64,000 nt of DNA from Geomonas ferrireducens (lineage in GTDB: Bacteria; Desulfobacterota; Desulfuromonadia; Geobacterales; Geobacteraceae): assembly GCF_004917065.1 (NCBI RefSeq), contig NZ_SSYA01000001.1:1868161-1932160 (forward strand). The letters run 5' to 3'. A program made the translations under genes and the position numbers. The notes under the pieces are model-generated. The model was given only the letters and a program-made list of their open reading frames with translations, had not been told where the DNA came from and ran no database searches. Position 1 is the first letter of the stretch, and each line of letters opens with the position of its first letter. Of this stretch, positions 1 through 8,615 are shown in pieces.

Positions 1-1
1 T

Positions 2-1105
2 CTCCTCGACATCTTCCCCGACTTCAAGGGGGAGAAACGTCCCCTGGAAGACCTCTCCATCATGCTGGAGTACCTGAAGCACACGGAGAAGAGGACCGTC
101 GTTCTCGGCTCCGGCGATCCCAACTTCTTCGGTGTCGCGCGCTTCCTGCTCAGAAACCTCCCCAAGGAGCGGGTCGAGATCTACCCGAACGTCACCAGCG
201 TCCAGTACGCCTTCGCGAGGATCAAGGAGCCCTGGGACGACGCGACCTTCGTCTCGGTGCACGGCAGGGGGATCAAACCCGCCCTTGACCGCATCATCGC
301 CTCGGAAAAGATCGCCGTCCTCACGGACAGCGTCAACACCCCGGCCGTCCTCGCCAAGGAGCTGATCGGGCGAGGCGCCGAGGGGTACGAGGCCTGGGTC
401 TGCGAGGACCTGGGGCTTCCCACCGAAAAGTTCACCAAAACGGACATCCGCGGGCTGGCTGAAGTTTCCTGCTCGCCGCTCAACATCCTCATCCTCATCA
501 AGACTTGGGAGCCGAACCTCCAGAACTACCCGATGATCGGCATCAGGGACGACGAGTTCGCCACCGCCAAGAAGCTGATCACCAAGGAAGAGGTGCGCGC
601 CATCACGCTCGGCAAGCTGCAGCTCCAGGACGACCTGGTGATGTGGGACATCGGCGCCGGGAGCGGCTCGGTATCGATCGAGGCGGGGAACCTGATGCCC
701 AACGGGCGCATCTTCGCCCTCGAAAAGAACCCGCAGTACCTGAGCTTCCTGAAGGAAAACCTCAAAAAGTTCGTGGCCAGAAACGTCACCGTTATGGAAA
801 GCTACGCTCCGGAAGGGCTTGAGGATCTCCCCGACCCGGACCGCGTCTTCATCGGCGGCTCCGGCGGTATGCTGGAGGAGATCATCGAGGCGGTCGACAA
901 ACGCCTGAAGCCGGACGGCTTCATCGTGCTGAACGCGGTGACCCTGGACACCCTCACCAAGTCGGTGGAATTCCTCGAGGACCACGGCTACACCGTCGAG
1001 GTCACCTGCGTCAACATCTCCAAGACCCGCAGCCTCACCGAGTACAAGATGTTCGCCGCCCATAACCCGGTCTACGTCATCGCGGCCTGGAAAGGGGAGG
1101 AGTAG
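2..1105 (+). CDS. cbiET: Precorrin-6Y C5,15-methyltransferase / C12 decarboxylase (CbiE-CbiT fusion), 5' end outside window
   Basis: Methylates C5 and C15 of the corrin ring and decarboxylates the C12 acetate, in the cytoplasm, late in anaerobic cobalamin synthesis. The reading frame is open from base 2, so the first visible Met (62) is internal and the true start lies upstream. The visible N-terminal part is the CbiE tetrapyrrole-methylase fold (GSGDPNFFG near the start). The C-terminal part is CbiT, with the SAM-binding motif DIGAGSGSVSIEA and a later GGSGG segment. Fused CbiE-CbiT (CobL-type) proteins are well known. The stop overlaps the next start by one base, which implies translational coupling in the cbi operon. 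The family call is secure; only the missing N-terminus is uncertain. Confidence 0.93.
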   Translation, partial: LLDIFPDFKGEKRPLEDLSIMLEYLKHTEKRTVVLGSGDPNFFGVARFLLRNLPKERVEIYPNVTSVQYAFARIKEPWDDATFVSVHGRGIKPALDRIIASEKIAVLTDSVNTPAVLAKELIGRGAEGYEAWVCEDLGLPTEKFTKTDIRGLAEVSCSPLNILILIKTWEPNLQNYPMIGIRDDEFATAKKLITKEEVRAITLGKLQLQDDLVMWDIGAGSGSVSIEAGNLMPNGRIFALEKNPQYLSFLKENLKKFVARNVTVMESYAPEGLEDLPDPDRVFIGGSGGMLEEIIEAVDKRLKPDGFIVLNAVTLDTLTKSVEFLEDHGYTVEVTCVNISKTRSLTEYKMFAAHNPVYVIAAWKGEE

Positions 1106-1815
1106 TGGCGGTTGTCTACGCGGTAGGGGTAGGGCCGGGCGATCCGGAGCTGTTGACCAGGAAGGCGGAGCGGATTTTGAGGAGCGTGGATGTCATCTGC
1201 GCTCCGACCGGGGCGGCGGAAGGCGGGAGCTACGCGCTTTCCATCGTCGAGGAGTTCATCGACCGCAGCCGGCAGGAGGTGCTGGTTCAGCTCTTCCCCA
1301 TGGTGAAGGATATGAAGGGGCTCGATCCCTACTGGGAGGAGGCCGCGGACCAGGTCGCGCAGCGCATCGCCCAGGGGAAGGACGTGGCCTTCGTCACCAT
1401 CGGCGACCCGTTTCTTTATTCCACCTACCTCTACATCCACCGGATCTTCCTCGCCAAGTATCCCGAAATTAAGATAGAAGTGGTGCCGGGGATTTCCAGC
1501 ATCCTCGCCTCCTCGGCCGTTTCCGGACTGCCGCTGGGGCTTGGGGCGGAGCGGATCGCCATCCTTCCCGCCACCTACGAGAAGGACGAGTTGAAGCGGA
1601 CCCTCGATGAGTTCGACACCGTGGTGCTCATGAAGGTAAGTCGGGTTTTCGATGCCGTGTACGCGGCGTTGAAGGAACTGGGGCGCGAGAAAAGCGGCGT
1701 CTTCGTGCGTCGGGTCGGCTCCGCCGATGAAGAGGTGCACCACGACCTGGAGGCGCTCCTGGGGCAGAAGCTTGATTACCTCTCCATGCTGATTGTCAGG
1801 AAGAGCCCGCTGTAA
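1105..1815 (+). CDS. cbiL: Precorrin-2 / cobalt-factor II C20-methyltransferase
   Basis: Transfers a methyl group from SAM to C20 of (cobalt-)precorrin-2, an early step of corrin-ring synthesis. The 236-residue length is usual for CbiL/CobI. The N-terminal SAM-binding loop GVGPGDPELL and the second conserved block TIGDPFLYSTY are both visible. The start is GTG at 1105, sharing its first base with the stop of the upstream cbiET gene. CbiG encoded nearby points to the anaerobic pathway, so cbiL is preferred over cobI as the name. A short palindromic repeat follows the stop. Confidence 0.93.
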   Translation: MAVVYAVGVGPGDPELLTRKAERILRSVDVICAPTGAAEGGSYALSIVEEFIDRSRQEVLVQLFPMVKDMKGLDPYWEEAADQVAQRIAQGKDVAFVTIGDPFLYSTYLYIHRIFLAKYPEIKIEVVPGISSILASSAVSGLPLGLGAERIAILPATYEKDELKRTLDEFDTVVLMKVSRVFDAVYAALKELGREKSGVFVRRVGSADEEVHHDLEALLGQKLDYLSMLIVRKSPL

Positions 1816-1839
1816 CCGGATGTAAATCTAAGAATCTTC

Positions 1840-1951
1840 AACGCAAAGACGCAAAGGCGCGGAGGCGCAAAGGTAACCGATACTAAGGGTGTAGGCCTTT
1901 GTCTTGTCCCTGTTTAAGGTTTTCTTGGCGGCTTGGCGGCTTTGCGTTAAA
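1840..1951. repeat. Palindromic intergenic repeat, type A copy 1
   Basis: About 110 bp with a left arm rich in ACGCAAAGACGC / GGCGCAAAGG units and a right arm that is their imperfect reverse complement (CTTGGCGGC, TTTGCGTTAA). It fills the gap between cbiL and cbiF. A second copy of the same class lies at 57906-58012. The style matches small dispersed palindromic repeats common in Geobacter-like genomes; no coding function is seen. The open frame of cbiF extends back into it from 1899, but that extension is repeat-derived. Confidence 0.75.
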
Positions 1952-1994
1952 TGAATTTGGGGTTGGAAGGACGATCCCTTTTGAAAGGTATCCC

Positions 1995-2768
1995 GTGTCG
2001 AAAGAGAACATAGTCCATTTTGTCGGCGCCGGCCCCGGCGACGCTGAGCTTATCACCGTTAAGGGAGCGCGCCTTTTGGGCGAAGCGGATGTCGTAGTGT
2101 ACGCCGGAAGCCTCGTCGACCGCGAACTGGTGCGCACCTACGCGCCGAACGCCCGCGTCTGGGATTCGGCCGGCATGGATCTCAAGGAGACCACCGCCGT
2201 TCTGGCGGAAGCCATCGTGGAGGGACAACGCGTTGTACGGCTGCACACCGGCGATCCCTCGATCTACGGCGCCATCCAGGAGCAGATGGAGGAACTCGAC
2301 CGGCTCGGCATCGGCTACGAGGTCGTGCCCGGCGTCACGAGCGCCTTCGCGGCTGCGGCCGCGCTGAAGCAGGAGCTGACCCTGCCGGAGGTGTCGCAGA
2401 CGGTGGTCATCACCCGTCTCGCGGGAAGGACGCCGGTGCCGGAGCGGGAGCAGCTTTCCAGCATCGCGCGGATCGGCGCCACCCTGGTCATCTACCTCTC
2501 CGTCTCCATGATAGGGAAGGTGGTCGAGGAGCTTCTTTCCGGTGCCTACACGGAGGAGACGCCGGTGGCCGTGGTGGCGAAGGCGTCCTGGGCGGACGAG
2601 CAGGTGATCACCGGGACTCTCGCCGACATCGCCGCGAAGGTGGCTGAGGCGGGGATCGTCAAGCAGGCCCTCATCGTGGTGGGCGACGTGCTACGCGCCC
2701 GCAGCGAGGGGATGAAGGCAAAGTCGCTTCTCTACGACAAGGGGTTCACGCACGGGTGCAGGGGGTAA
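1995..2768 (+). CDS. cbiF: Precorrin-4 / cobalt-precorrin-4 C11-methyltransferase
   Basis: Methylates C11 of (cobalt-)precorrin-4 using SAM, just after ring contraction. The N-terminal motif FVGAGPGDAELITVKG and the HTGDPSIYGA block are typical of CbiF/CobM. The frame is open from 1899, but the extra 32 codons translate the repeat. The GTG at 1995 is preceded by AAAGG at a 6-7 base spacing and gives a 257-residue protein, the usual family length. It lies between cbiL and cbiG in the cbi operon. Confidence 0.92.
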   Translation: MSKENIVHFVGAGPGDAELITVKGARLLGEADVVVYAGSLVDRELVRTYAPNARVWDSAGMDLKETTAVLAEAIVEGQRVVRLHTGDPSIYGAIQEQMEELDRLGIGYEVVPGVTSAFAAAAALKQELTLPEVSQTVVITRLAGRTPVPEREQLSSIARIGATLVIYLSVSMIGKVVEELLSGAYTEETPVAVVAKASWADEQVITGTLADIAAKVAEAGIVKQALIVVGDVLRARSEGMKAKSLLYDKGFTHGCRG

Positions 2769-2771
2769 AAC

Positions 2772-2807
2772 CACGTTCAACGTTCTGCGTTCAACGTTCT
2801 ACGTTTT
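2772..2807. repeat. Short tandem repeat with a 14-bp CGTTCAACGTTCTR unit
   Basis: Two adjacent 14-bp units (CGTTCAACGTTCTG and CGTTCAACGTTCTA) plus a partial third unit sit between cbiF and cbiG. Units contain the self-similar AACGTT core. No gene or terminator is evident here. It may be the remnant of a dispersed repeat. Confidence 0.6.
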
Positions 2808-2820
2808 AGGTTAAAAAACC

Positions 2821-3882
2821 ATGCGCGTTGCCATTATCGCCATAACCGCCAACGGCGCGAAGCTGGGGGCGACGCTTAAGAGCGGACTACCGCTTGGCTC
2901 GCTCTTCGTCCTTGAGAAGCATGCGACGGGTGAGGCCGTGCCTTTTGCGGAACGGTTGCCGGCACTCATGGCGCGGCTTTGGCCTAACTTCGACGGCTTT
3001 GTCTGCCTCATGGCGACGGGAATCGTAGTCCGATCGATCGCGCCGCTACTGAAAGGGAAGGACGAGGACCCGGCGGTGGTGGCGATCGATGACGCAGGAC
3101 GCTTCGCCATCTCTCTTCTTTCCGGTCACTTGGGCGGCGCCAACGCGCTTGCCGCAAGCTGCGCCGAACTTACCGGGGCCACGCCGGTGATCACCACCGC
3201 AACCGACGCGAACGAACTCCCCTCCTTCGACATGCTCGCCAAGGAAAACGGCTGGTGCATCGAGGACCTCTCCCGGGTCAAGGTGCTGAACTCCCTGCTG
3301 CTCGAAGGAAAACGCATCGCCGTTCTCGACCCGACCGGCAAAGTGGCGGACTACTGCGGGGGGAAGGGGAACCTGCTCTTTTGCCGCGACACGGATGACG
3401 CGCTTGCCGCCGGCGCGGACGGCATGGTCGTCGTCACCAGCGGTGCGCTGCCGCATGGGCTCGATGCTGCACAGACCCTGGTGCTGCGCCCTGTCGAACT
3501 CTGCCTCGGCATCGGCTGTAACAGGGGGACTTCCGCTGACGAGATCGATGCGGTGGTGGATCGATATCTGGCTCAGCTTTCCCTTTCGCTCAAAAGCGTC
3601 CGTTGCCTGGCTTCCGCCGAGGCGAAGGCGGATGAGGAAGGGCTGCTGGCCTACGCGAAAAGTAAGAGCCTCCCGCTTCTTTTCTACAGCAGCGACGAGT
3701 TGAACAAGGTCGCAGTTCCCTCGCCGCCGTCCGAGCACGCCTTTGCCGCGATAGGGGCTCGCGGCGTCGCCGAACCGGCCGCGCTGCTCGCCTCGGACGG
3801 GGGGGCGCTGATTTTGAAAAAGGTGAAGGACGGCAACGTCACCATCGCCATCGCACGCTGCGCCTTGCGCTGCATTTCGTAA
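2821..3882 (+). CDS. cbiG: Cobalt-precorrin-5A hydrolase
   Basis: Opens the delta-lactone of cobalt-precorrin-5A with loss of acetaldehyde. This step is specific to the anaerobic B12 route, so the gene identifies the pathway. The 353-residue protein has the N-terminal domain (ATGIVVRSIAPLL, then DEDPAVVAIDD and LLSGHLGGANALA at about residues 65-110). It also has the C-terminal CbiG_C domain beginning near LCLGIGCNRGT. The ATG at 2821 follows an AGG about 8 bases upstream. The gene is collinear with the neighbouring cbi genes. Confidence 0.93.
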   Translation: MRVAIIAITANGAKLGATLKSGLPLGSLFVLEKHATGEAVPFAERLPALMARLWPNFDGFVCLMATGIVVRSIAPLLKGKDEDPAVVAIDDAGRFAISLLSGHLGGANALAASCAELTGATPVITTATDANELPSFDMLAKENGWCIEDLSRVKVLNSLLLEGKRIAVLDPTGKVADYCGGKGNLLFCRDTDDALAAGADGMVVVTSGALPHGLDAAQTLVLRPVELCLGIGCNRGTSADEIDAVVDRYLAQLSLSLKSVRCLASAEAKADEEGLLAYAKSKSLPLLFYSSDELNKVAVPSPPSEHAFAAIGARGVAEPAALLASDGGALILKKVKDGNVTIAIARCALRCIS

Positions 3883-3898
3883 TAGAGGACCACGTTTC

Positions 3899-6262
3899 AT
3901 GTCACAACTTTTCGTAGTAGGTATCGGCCCGGGCGGGCTCAACCACATGACTTTCGAGGCGCGCGAGGCGATCGAGAAAGCGGACGTGGTGGTCGGCTAC
4001 CGGACCTACCTTGAATTCATCGAACCCCTTCTTGTCAACAAGACCCTCTTTTCCTCGGGGATGATGCGCGAGGTGGAACGCTGCTCCCAGGCGCTCGCCA
4101 TCGCCGCTTCGGGTAAGACCGTTGCCCTTATCTCCAGCGGCGACGCGGGGATCTACGGCATGGCCGGCCTCGCCATGGAGCTCGCCGACGAGCCGGACGC
4201 TCCCTTCCAGGACGTCGAGATCGTGGTGGTCCCCGGCGTCTCGGCGGTGCAGGCTGCAGCCTCGGTGCTGGGCGCGCCGCTCATGCACGATTTCGCCGTG
4301 ATATCGCTCTCCGACCTGCTCACGCCGCTTCCGAAGATACGGAAACGTCTGAAGGCCGCCGCGAGTGCTGATTTCGTGGTGGCGCTTTACAACCCGCGCA
4401 GCAAGGGGCGCGTCACTCAGATCGAAGAGGCCAGGGACATCCTGATCGCGGCACGCGGTCCGCAGGTTCCCGTCGGCATCGTCCGCAACGCCTGCCGCGA
4501 CGGTGAGGAGTGCATCATCACCACGCTCGGCGAGATGCTGCAGCACCCCATCGACATGTTTTCCCTTGTCATAATCGGGAATTCTTCGACGCGCCTTTGC
4601 CGTGATGGACGGATCGTCACCCCGCGCGGTTATGCCACCCGCGGCGAGGACCAGAACCCCAACCGCAAAAAGCGCAGCGCCGTGGCGTCCCTGGGAGAGG
4701 TAAGCGAGGACCCGCATGCGGTGATGTTCTGCGGCACCGGCTCAGACGTCGGCAAGTCCGTGCTCGCGGCCGGTTTCTGCCGCATCCTGAAGCGTCGCGG
4801 CATCTCGGTGGCACCCTTCAAGTCCCAAAACATGGCGCTCAACTCCGCGGTCACCCCCGAGGGAGGGGAGATCGGCCGCGCCCAGGGAGTACAGGCGGAC
4901 GCCTGCGGCATCGCACCTCATACCGACATGAACCCGATCCTGTTGAAGCCCAACTCCGATACCGGAAGCCAGGTGATCGTGCAGGGCAAGGTCGTGCGCA
5001 ACATGGGGGTGAAAGAGTACAACGCCTACAAGCCGAAGGCCTTTTTGAAGGCGCGGGAGAGTTTCGCCAGGTTGCGCGACCGCTACTCCTTCATCGTCAT
5101 CGAGGGCGCCGGCAGCATCGCCGAGATCAACCTGCGCGACCATGATATCGCTAACCTCAAGGTGGCGGGCATGGCGGGCGCTCCGGTGATTCTCATTGCC
5201 GACATCGACCGGGGCGGCGTCTTTGCACAGATCGTCGGCACCATTGAACTTCTGCGGCCGGAAGAGAAGGCGCTCGTCAAGGGTGTCATCATCAACAAGT
5301 TTCGGGGCGATGCTTCGCTGCTGACCTCTGGCATCAAGTACGTCGAGGAGCGGACCGGCGTGCCCGTGCTGGGGGTGCTTCCCTGGTACAAAGGGCTGGC
5401 TCTTCCCGAGGAGGACAGCGTCGCCCTGCAGAGGAAAGACGGCGGTCCCCAAAAGAAGGAAGAGGGGGGCAAGCTGCGCGTCGGGGTACTGCGTCTTCCG
5501 CGTATCTCAAACTACACCGATTTCGCTGCGCTGGAGGCGGAGCCGGACGTTGAGCTTTACTACATCCGCTCCCCCTGGCTCGTAGAGACCATGGACCTCC
5601 TGATCCTGCCGGGTACAAAGGCGACCCTCGCGGATCTCGAGTCGATCAGGGATGAGGGGATCGCTGAGGCGGTCGCCCGTTTCGAGGGACCGGTCGTCGG
5701 CATCTGCGGCGGATACCAGATGCTCGGGAAAGCTGTGCTCGATCCGGAAAGGGTGGAGTCGGATCTCGAACGCGTCGAGGGGCTGGGACTTCTCGACGTG
5801 GTGACCACGATGCTGAAGGAGAAACAGACCCACCAGGCGGAAGCCACACTCCTTGCTGCAGGGGAGTCGGTAGCACCCGGTTGTAAAGCCTCGGTGACCG
5901 GCTACGAGATCCACATGGGCGACAGCGTCCTCGGACGTGGCGTCACTCCCTTCGCCCGTATCACCAGCCGTTCAGGAGAGAGCGTCACCGTGGATGACGG
6001 CGCCGTGTCCGCCGACGGACGGGTCTTCGGTACCTACCTGCACGGCATCTTCGATAACCACGGTTTCAGGACGGCCCTCTTGAACCGAATCAGGCGTGCG
6101 AAAGGACTGCCGGAGCAGGCGGAAGCGGCCCAGATGCCCGACCCATTCGATGCCCTTGCGGCGCACATGGAGCGGCACCTGGATCTGGAGAGGATCTTCC
6201 GGATCTGCGGCATCTCGCCACTGCGCGCCATGAGCAGTACGGCCGGTGATGGCGCTCCTTGA
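3899..6262 (+). CDS. Fused precorrin-3B C17-methyltransferase (CbiH) and cobyric acid synthase (CobQ/CbiP)
   Basis: A single 787-codon frame encodes two cobalamin enzymes. Residues 1 to about 245 are CbiH/CobJ: SAM loop VGIGPGGLNHMT, SSGDAGIYGMA, and VVALYNPRSKGR. CbiH does the C17 methylation and ring contraction. After a linker of about 30 residues, 275-787 is CobQ/CbiP, which amidates four side chains of the corrin. Visible CobQ marks are the P-loop GTGSDVGKS (279-287), QNMALNSA, glutaminase Cys603 in GICGGYQ and His715 in YLHGIFD. No frameshift signature is seen at the junction. The two reactions are not consecutive, so direct channelling is not obvious. Its end overlaps cbiB by 14-17 bases. 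Confidence 0.93.
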   Translation: MSQLFVVGIGPGGLNHMTFEAREAIEKADVVVGYRTYLEFIEPLLVNKTLFSSGMMREVERCSQALAIAASGKTVALISSGDAGIYGMAGLAMELADEPDAPFQDVEIVVVPGVSAVQAAASVLGAPLMHDFAVISLSDLLTPLPKIRKRLKAAASADFVVALYNPRSKGRVTQIEEARDILIAARGPQVPVGIVRNACRDGEECIITTLGEMLQHPIDMFSLVIIGNSSTRLCRDGRIVTPRGYATRGEDQNPNRKKRSAVASLGEVSEDPHAVMFCGTGSDVGKSVLAAGFCRILKRRGISVAPFKSQNMALNSAVTPEGGEIGRAQGVQADACGIAPHTDMNPILLKPNSDTGSQVIVQGKVVRNMGVKEYNAYKPKAFLKARESFARLRDRYSFIVIEGAGSIAEINLRDHDIANLKVAGMAGAPVILIADIDRGGVFAQIVGTIELLRPEEKALVKGVIINKFRGDASLLTSGIKYVEERTGVPVLGVLPWYKGLALPEEDSVALQRKDGGPQKKEEGGKLRVGVLRLPRISNYTDFAALEAEPDVELYYIRSPWLVETMDLLILPGTKATLADLESIRDEGIAEAVARFEGPVVGICGGYQMLGKAVLDPERVESDLERVEGLGLLDVVTTMLKEKQTHQAEATLLAAGESVAPGCKASVTGYEIHMGDSVLGRGVTPFARITSRSGESVTVDDGAVSADGRVFGTYLHGIFDNHGFRTALLNRIRRAKGLPEQAEAAQMPDPFDALAAHMERHLDLERIFRICGISPLRAMSSTAGDGAP

Positions 6263-7214
6263 CCCGCACATAGCGATAGTGCTCGGCGCGGTGGTGATGG
6301 ACCTCGTTCTTGGCGACCCGCGTACCCTGCCGCATCCGGTGGTCATCATCGGATGGTTGATTTCGTGGCTAGAAGGGGCGCTGCGCCAAAGGATCTCCGA
6401 TCCACGCCTGGCAGGTGTGGCGCTGCTCGTCATCACCGTCGGCGTCAGCTATCTCGTTGCCGCCGGGCTCATCTACCTGGGGACGCTGGTTGCCCCGGCG
6501 GTCGGCTTCCTGGTCGCACTTTACCTCGCCTGGGTCTCCATTGCGGCCCGCTCGCTGCACCTCGAGTCGGCAAAGGTGGCGAAGGCCCTGGAGCGGGGTG
6601 ATCTTTCCGCCGCGAGGGTTGCCCTCTCCTACATCGTGGGACGCGAGACTGCGCAGTTGGACGAGCCGGAGGTCATCAGGGGGGCGGTTGAGACCGTGGC
6701 CGAGAATACCGGCGACGGCGTCGTCGCCCCACTTTTCTATCTGATGCTGGGCGGTCCGGCGCTGGCGATCGCGTACAAGGCGGTCAACACGCTCGACTCC
6801 ATGGTGGGGTACAAAAACGAGCGCTACCTGGAATTCGGCTGGGCATCGGCGCGCTTCGATGATCTCGCCAACTTCATCCCGGCCCGGCTCACCGGTCTGC
6901 TAATGGTGCTCGTGGCGCCCCTTTGCGGGTTAAGCGGTGCTGGGAGCTGGCGCATCCTGCGCCGGGACTGCCGCAACCACGCCTCCCCGAACAGCGGTTA
7001 TCCGGAAGCGGCAGCGGCCGGTGCGCTCGGCGTGAGGCTCGGCGGGGCGAACCGCTACTTCGGCAGGATCGTGGAGAAGCCGACCATCGGGGACCCGGTG
7101 CGGGCGCTCTCCCTTGAGGCATACGCGGGTGTGGTGCGCCTCATGTACGGCAGCGAAGCGCTGTTGGTGCTTGGGTGGTTGGCGCTCGTGCTGGCGCTGC
7201 GCAGACCTCTGTAG
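6246..7214 (+). CDS. cbiB: Adenosylcobinamide-phosphate synthase
   Basis: Membrane enzyme that attaches aminopropanol phosphate (or its threonine phosphate precursor) to adenosylcobyric acid. The protein has several hydrophobic segments and the family blocks DLVLGDPRTLPHPV near the N-terminus, AVETVAENTGDGVVAPLF, and KAVNTLDSMVGYKNERY. The start is GTG 6246 or ATG 6249, inside the 3' end of the cbiH-cobQ fusion, so the two are translationally coupled. The 321-322 residue length is normal. It acts with CobD, encoded next. Confidence 0.93.
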   Translation: MMALLDPHIAIVLGAVVMDLVLGDPRTLPHPVVIIGWLISWLEGALRQRISDPRLAGVALLVITVGVSYLVAAGLIYLGTLVAPAVGFLVALYLAWVSIAARSLHLESAKVAKALERGDLSAARVALSYIVGRETAQLDEPEVIRGAVETVAENTGDGVVAPLFYLMLGGPALAIAYKAVNTLDSMVGYKNERYLEFGWASARFDDLANFIPARLTGLLMVLVAPLCGLSGAGSWRILRRDCRNHASPNSGYPEAAAAGALGVRLGGANRYFGRIVEKPTIGDPVRALSLEAYAGVVRLMYGSEALLVLGWLALVLALRRPL

Positions 7215-7269
7215 ATAGGTTCTTCTTCCCCCTTACGGGAGGGGGGGCGGACATCAGAAAAGGCAAGGT

Positions 7270-8352
7270 ATGGCTATCCCACACGAACATGGCGGCAACG
7301 TTTTTGCCGTAGCAAGGGACCTCGGTCTTGCGCCGGAGCAGCTCCTGGACTTCTCGGCCAGCATCAATCCGCTTGGGATGGCGCCGGGGGTGCGTGAGGC
7401 GCTGACGGCGAGCTATGAGCGTCTGCTGCACTACCCGGACAAGGGGGCGACGGAGCTTAAGCTTGCTCTGGCCGCCTACCACGGCTGCGCGCCGGATGAG
7501 ATCGCCGTCGGCAACGGTTCGACCGAGTTGATCCACCTGCTCCCGCGCGTCTTTCCCGGTAGACGTGCCCTCGTTGTTGCTCCCGCCTTCGCAGAATACG
7601 CGCTCGCCCTGGAGCGGGCGGGATGGCAGACAGATTACTTCACCCTCTCGCCAGACAACGGTTTGGCGCTGTCGGTCGATGCGCTGAAAGAGCGGCTTGG
7701 GCATGGTTACGACATGCTCTTCATCTGCAATCCGGGAAACCCTGCGGGAAACCTGGTGCAGAAGGGTGAAGTCGCTAGAATCGTCGATGCCTGCCGCGAG
7801 TGCGGCACCTTTATGGTTTTGGACGAGGCCTTCATTGACTTCTGCGAGGAGGAGTCGGCTAAAGACCTGATTCGGACCGCGCCGCGCGCCGTCTTGCTGC
7901 GCTCCATGACCAAGTTCTTCGGCATCCCGGGGCTGAGGCTCGGTTACGCGCTCGCCCGCCCGGAGACCATCGCGGCGATCGCGGCGCATCAGGACCCTTG
8001 GAACGTGAACACGGCGGCACAGGTGGCGGGGATCGCGTCGCTTGCCGCGTCGGAATATTGCCACCGCACGAGGAGTTACATTGACGCGGAGCGGTCACGC
8101 TTTGCCGCGGCACTCTCCGCGCTTCCCGGTCTCGAGGTCTTTCCGGCTCGGGCCAATTACCTGCTGGTGCGGATCACGCGTGAAGGGATGACCGCAGGGC
8201 AACTGCGTGAGGCGTTGAAAGGGAAGGGGATTCTGATCAGGGACTGCAGCAACTTTCAGGGGCTGGGTGACTGCTATTTCAGAGTTGCGGTGCGGCTTGA
8301 TGAGGAAAACGACCGGCTGGTGAAAAAACTCGCGGCGGTCTTTGCGGGATAG
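7270..8352 (+). CDS. cobD: Threonine-phosphate decarboxylase (PLP enzyme of the histidinol-phosphate aminotransferase family)
   Basis: Decarboxylates L-threonine O-3-phosphate to aminopropanol phosphate, the linker used by CbiB. The 360-residue fold-type I PLP enzyme shows LLDFSASINPLG near the N-terminus, ICNPGNPAGN, VLDEAFIDF, and the Schiff-base Lys215 in SMTKFFGIPGLRLGY. A HisC-type aminotransferase is the alternative, but the SASINPLG opening and the position after cbiB favour CobD. This is the last gene of the visible cobalamin operon; a palindromic repeat and a terminator hairpin follow. Confidence 0.9.
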   Translation: MAIPHEHGGNVFAVARDLGLAPEQLLDFSASINPLGMAPGVREALTASYERLLHYPDKGATELKLALAAYHGCAPDEIAVGNGSTELIHLLPRVFPGRRALVVAPAFAEYALALERAGWQTDYFTLSPDNGLALSVDALKERLGHGYDMLFICNPGNPAGNLVQKGEVARIVDACRECGTFMVLDEAFIDFCEEESAKDLIRTAPRAVLLRSMTKFFGIPGLRLGYALARPETIAAIAAHQDPWNVNTAAQVAGIASLAASEYCHRTRSYIDAERSRFAAALSALPGLEVFPARANYLLVRITREGMTAGQLREALKGKGILIRDCSNFQGLGDCYFRVAVRLDEENDRLVKKLAAVFAG

Positions 8353-8387
8353 GCTCCCCCTCCTTGAGGAACGCAGGATGGTTTGAA

Positions 8388-8477
8388 GTCCCCCTTTGCG
8401 AAGGGGGATTTAGGGGGATTTTTGGCACCTTGGCAGAGGCAAAATCCCCCCTGTCCCCCCTTCGCAAAGGGGGGGAC
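8388..8477. repeat. Palindromic intergenic repeat, type C
   Basis: About 90 bp. The left arm reads CCCCCTTTGCGAAGGGGGA and the right arm reads CCCCCCTTCGCAAAGGGGGG, with AGGGGGATTTTTGGC / CAAAATCCCCCC as an inner complementary pair. Each arm is itself palindromic. It lies just after cobD, within the convergent gap to the PilZ gene. It could fold into a long cruciform or RNA hairpin. No coding function is seen. Confidence 0.75.
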
Positions 8478-8542
8478 GTTAGGGCTCAGACCGCGCTTCG
8501 TGGGCAGTTGTACCCTGCTTCCTCCGAATTCACCAAAAAAGA

Positions 8543-8569
8543 AAGGCCGGCGGAAGATCCGTCGGCCTT
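8543..8569 (-). terminator. Rho-independent terminator between cobD and the PilZ gene
   Basis: A 12-bp stem (AAGGCCGGCGGA / TCCGTCGGCCTT, one G-T pair) has a 3-base loop. On the minus strand the stem is followed by a run rich in T (complement of the A-run at 8534-8544), which suits termination of the PilZ gene. It may also stop the cobalamin operon from the other side. Confidence 0.75.
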
Positions 8570-8615
8570 ATTCATTGCAACTGCACTCTATTCTATATCT
8601 CAGTCTGGTGAAGCG

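Noticed and set aside
1899-1994. N-terminal extension of cbiF
   Set aside because: The codons translate a palindromic repeat, and GTG 1995 has a proper SD.
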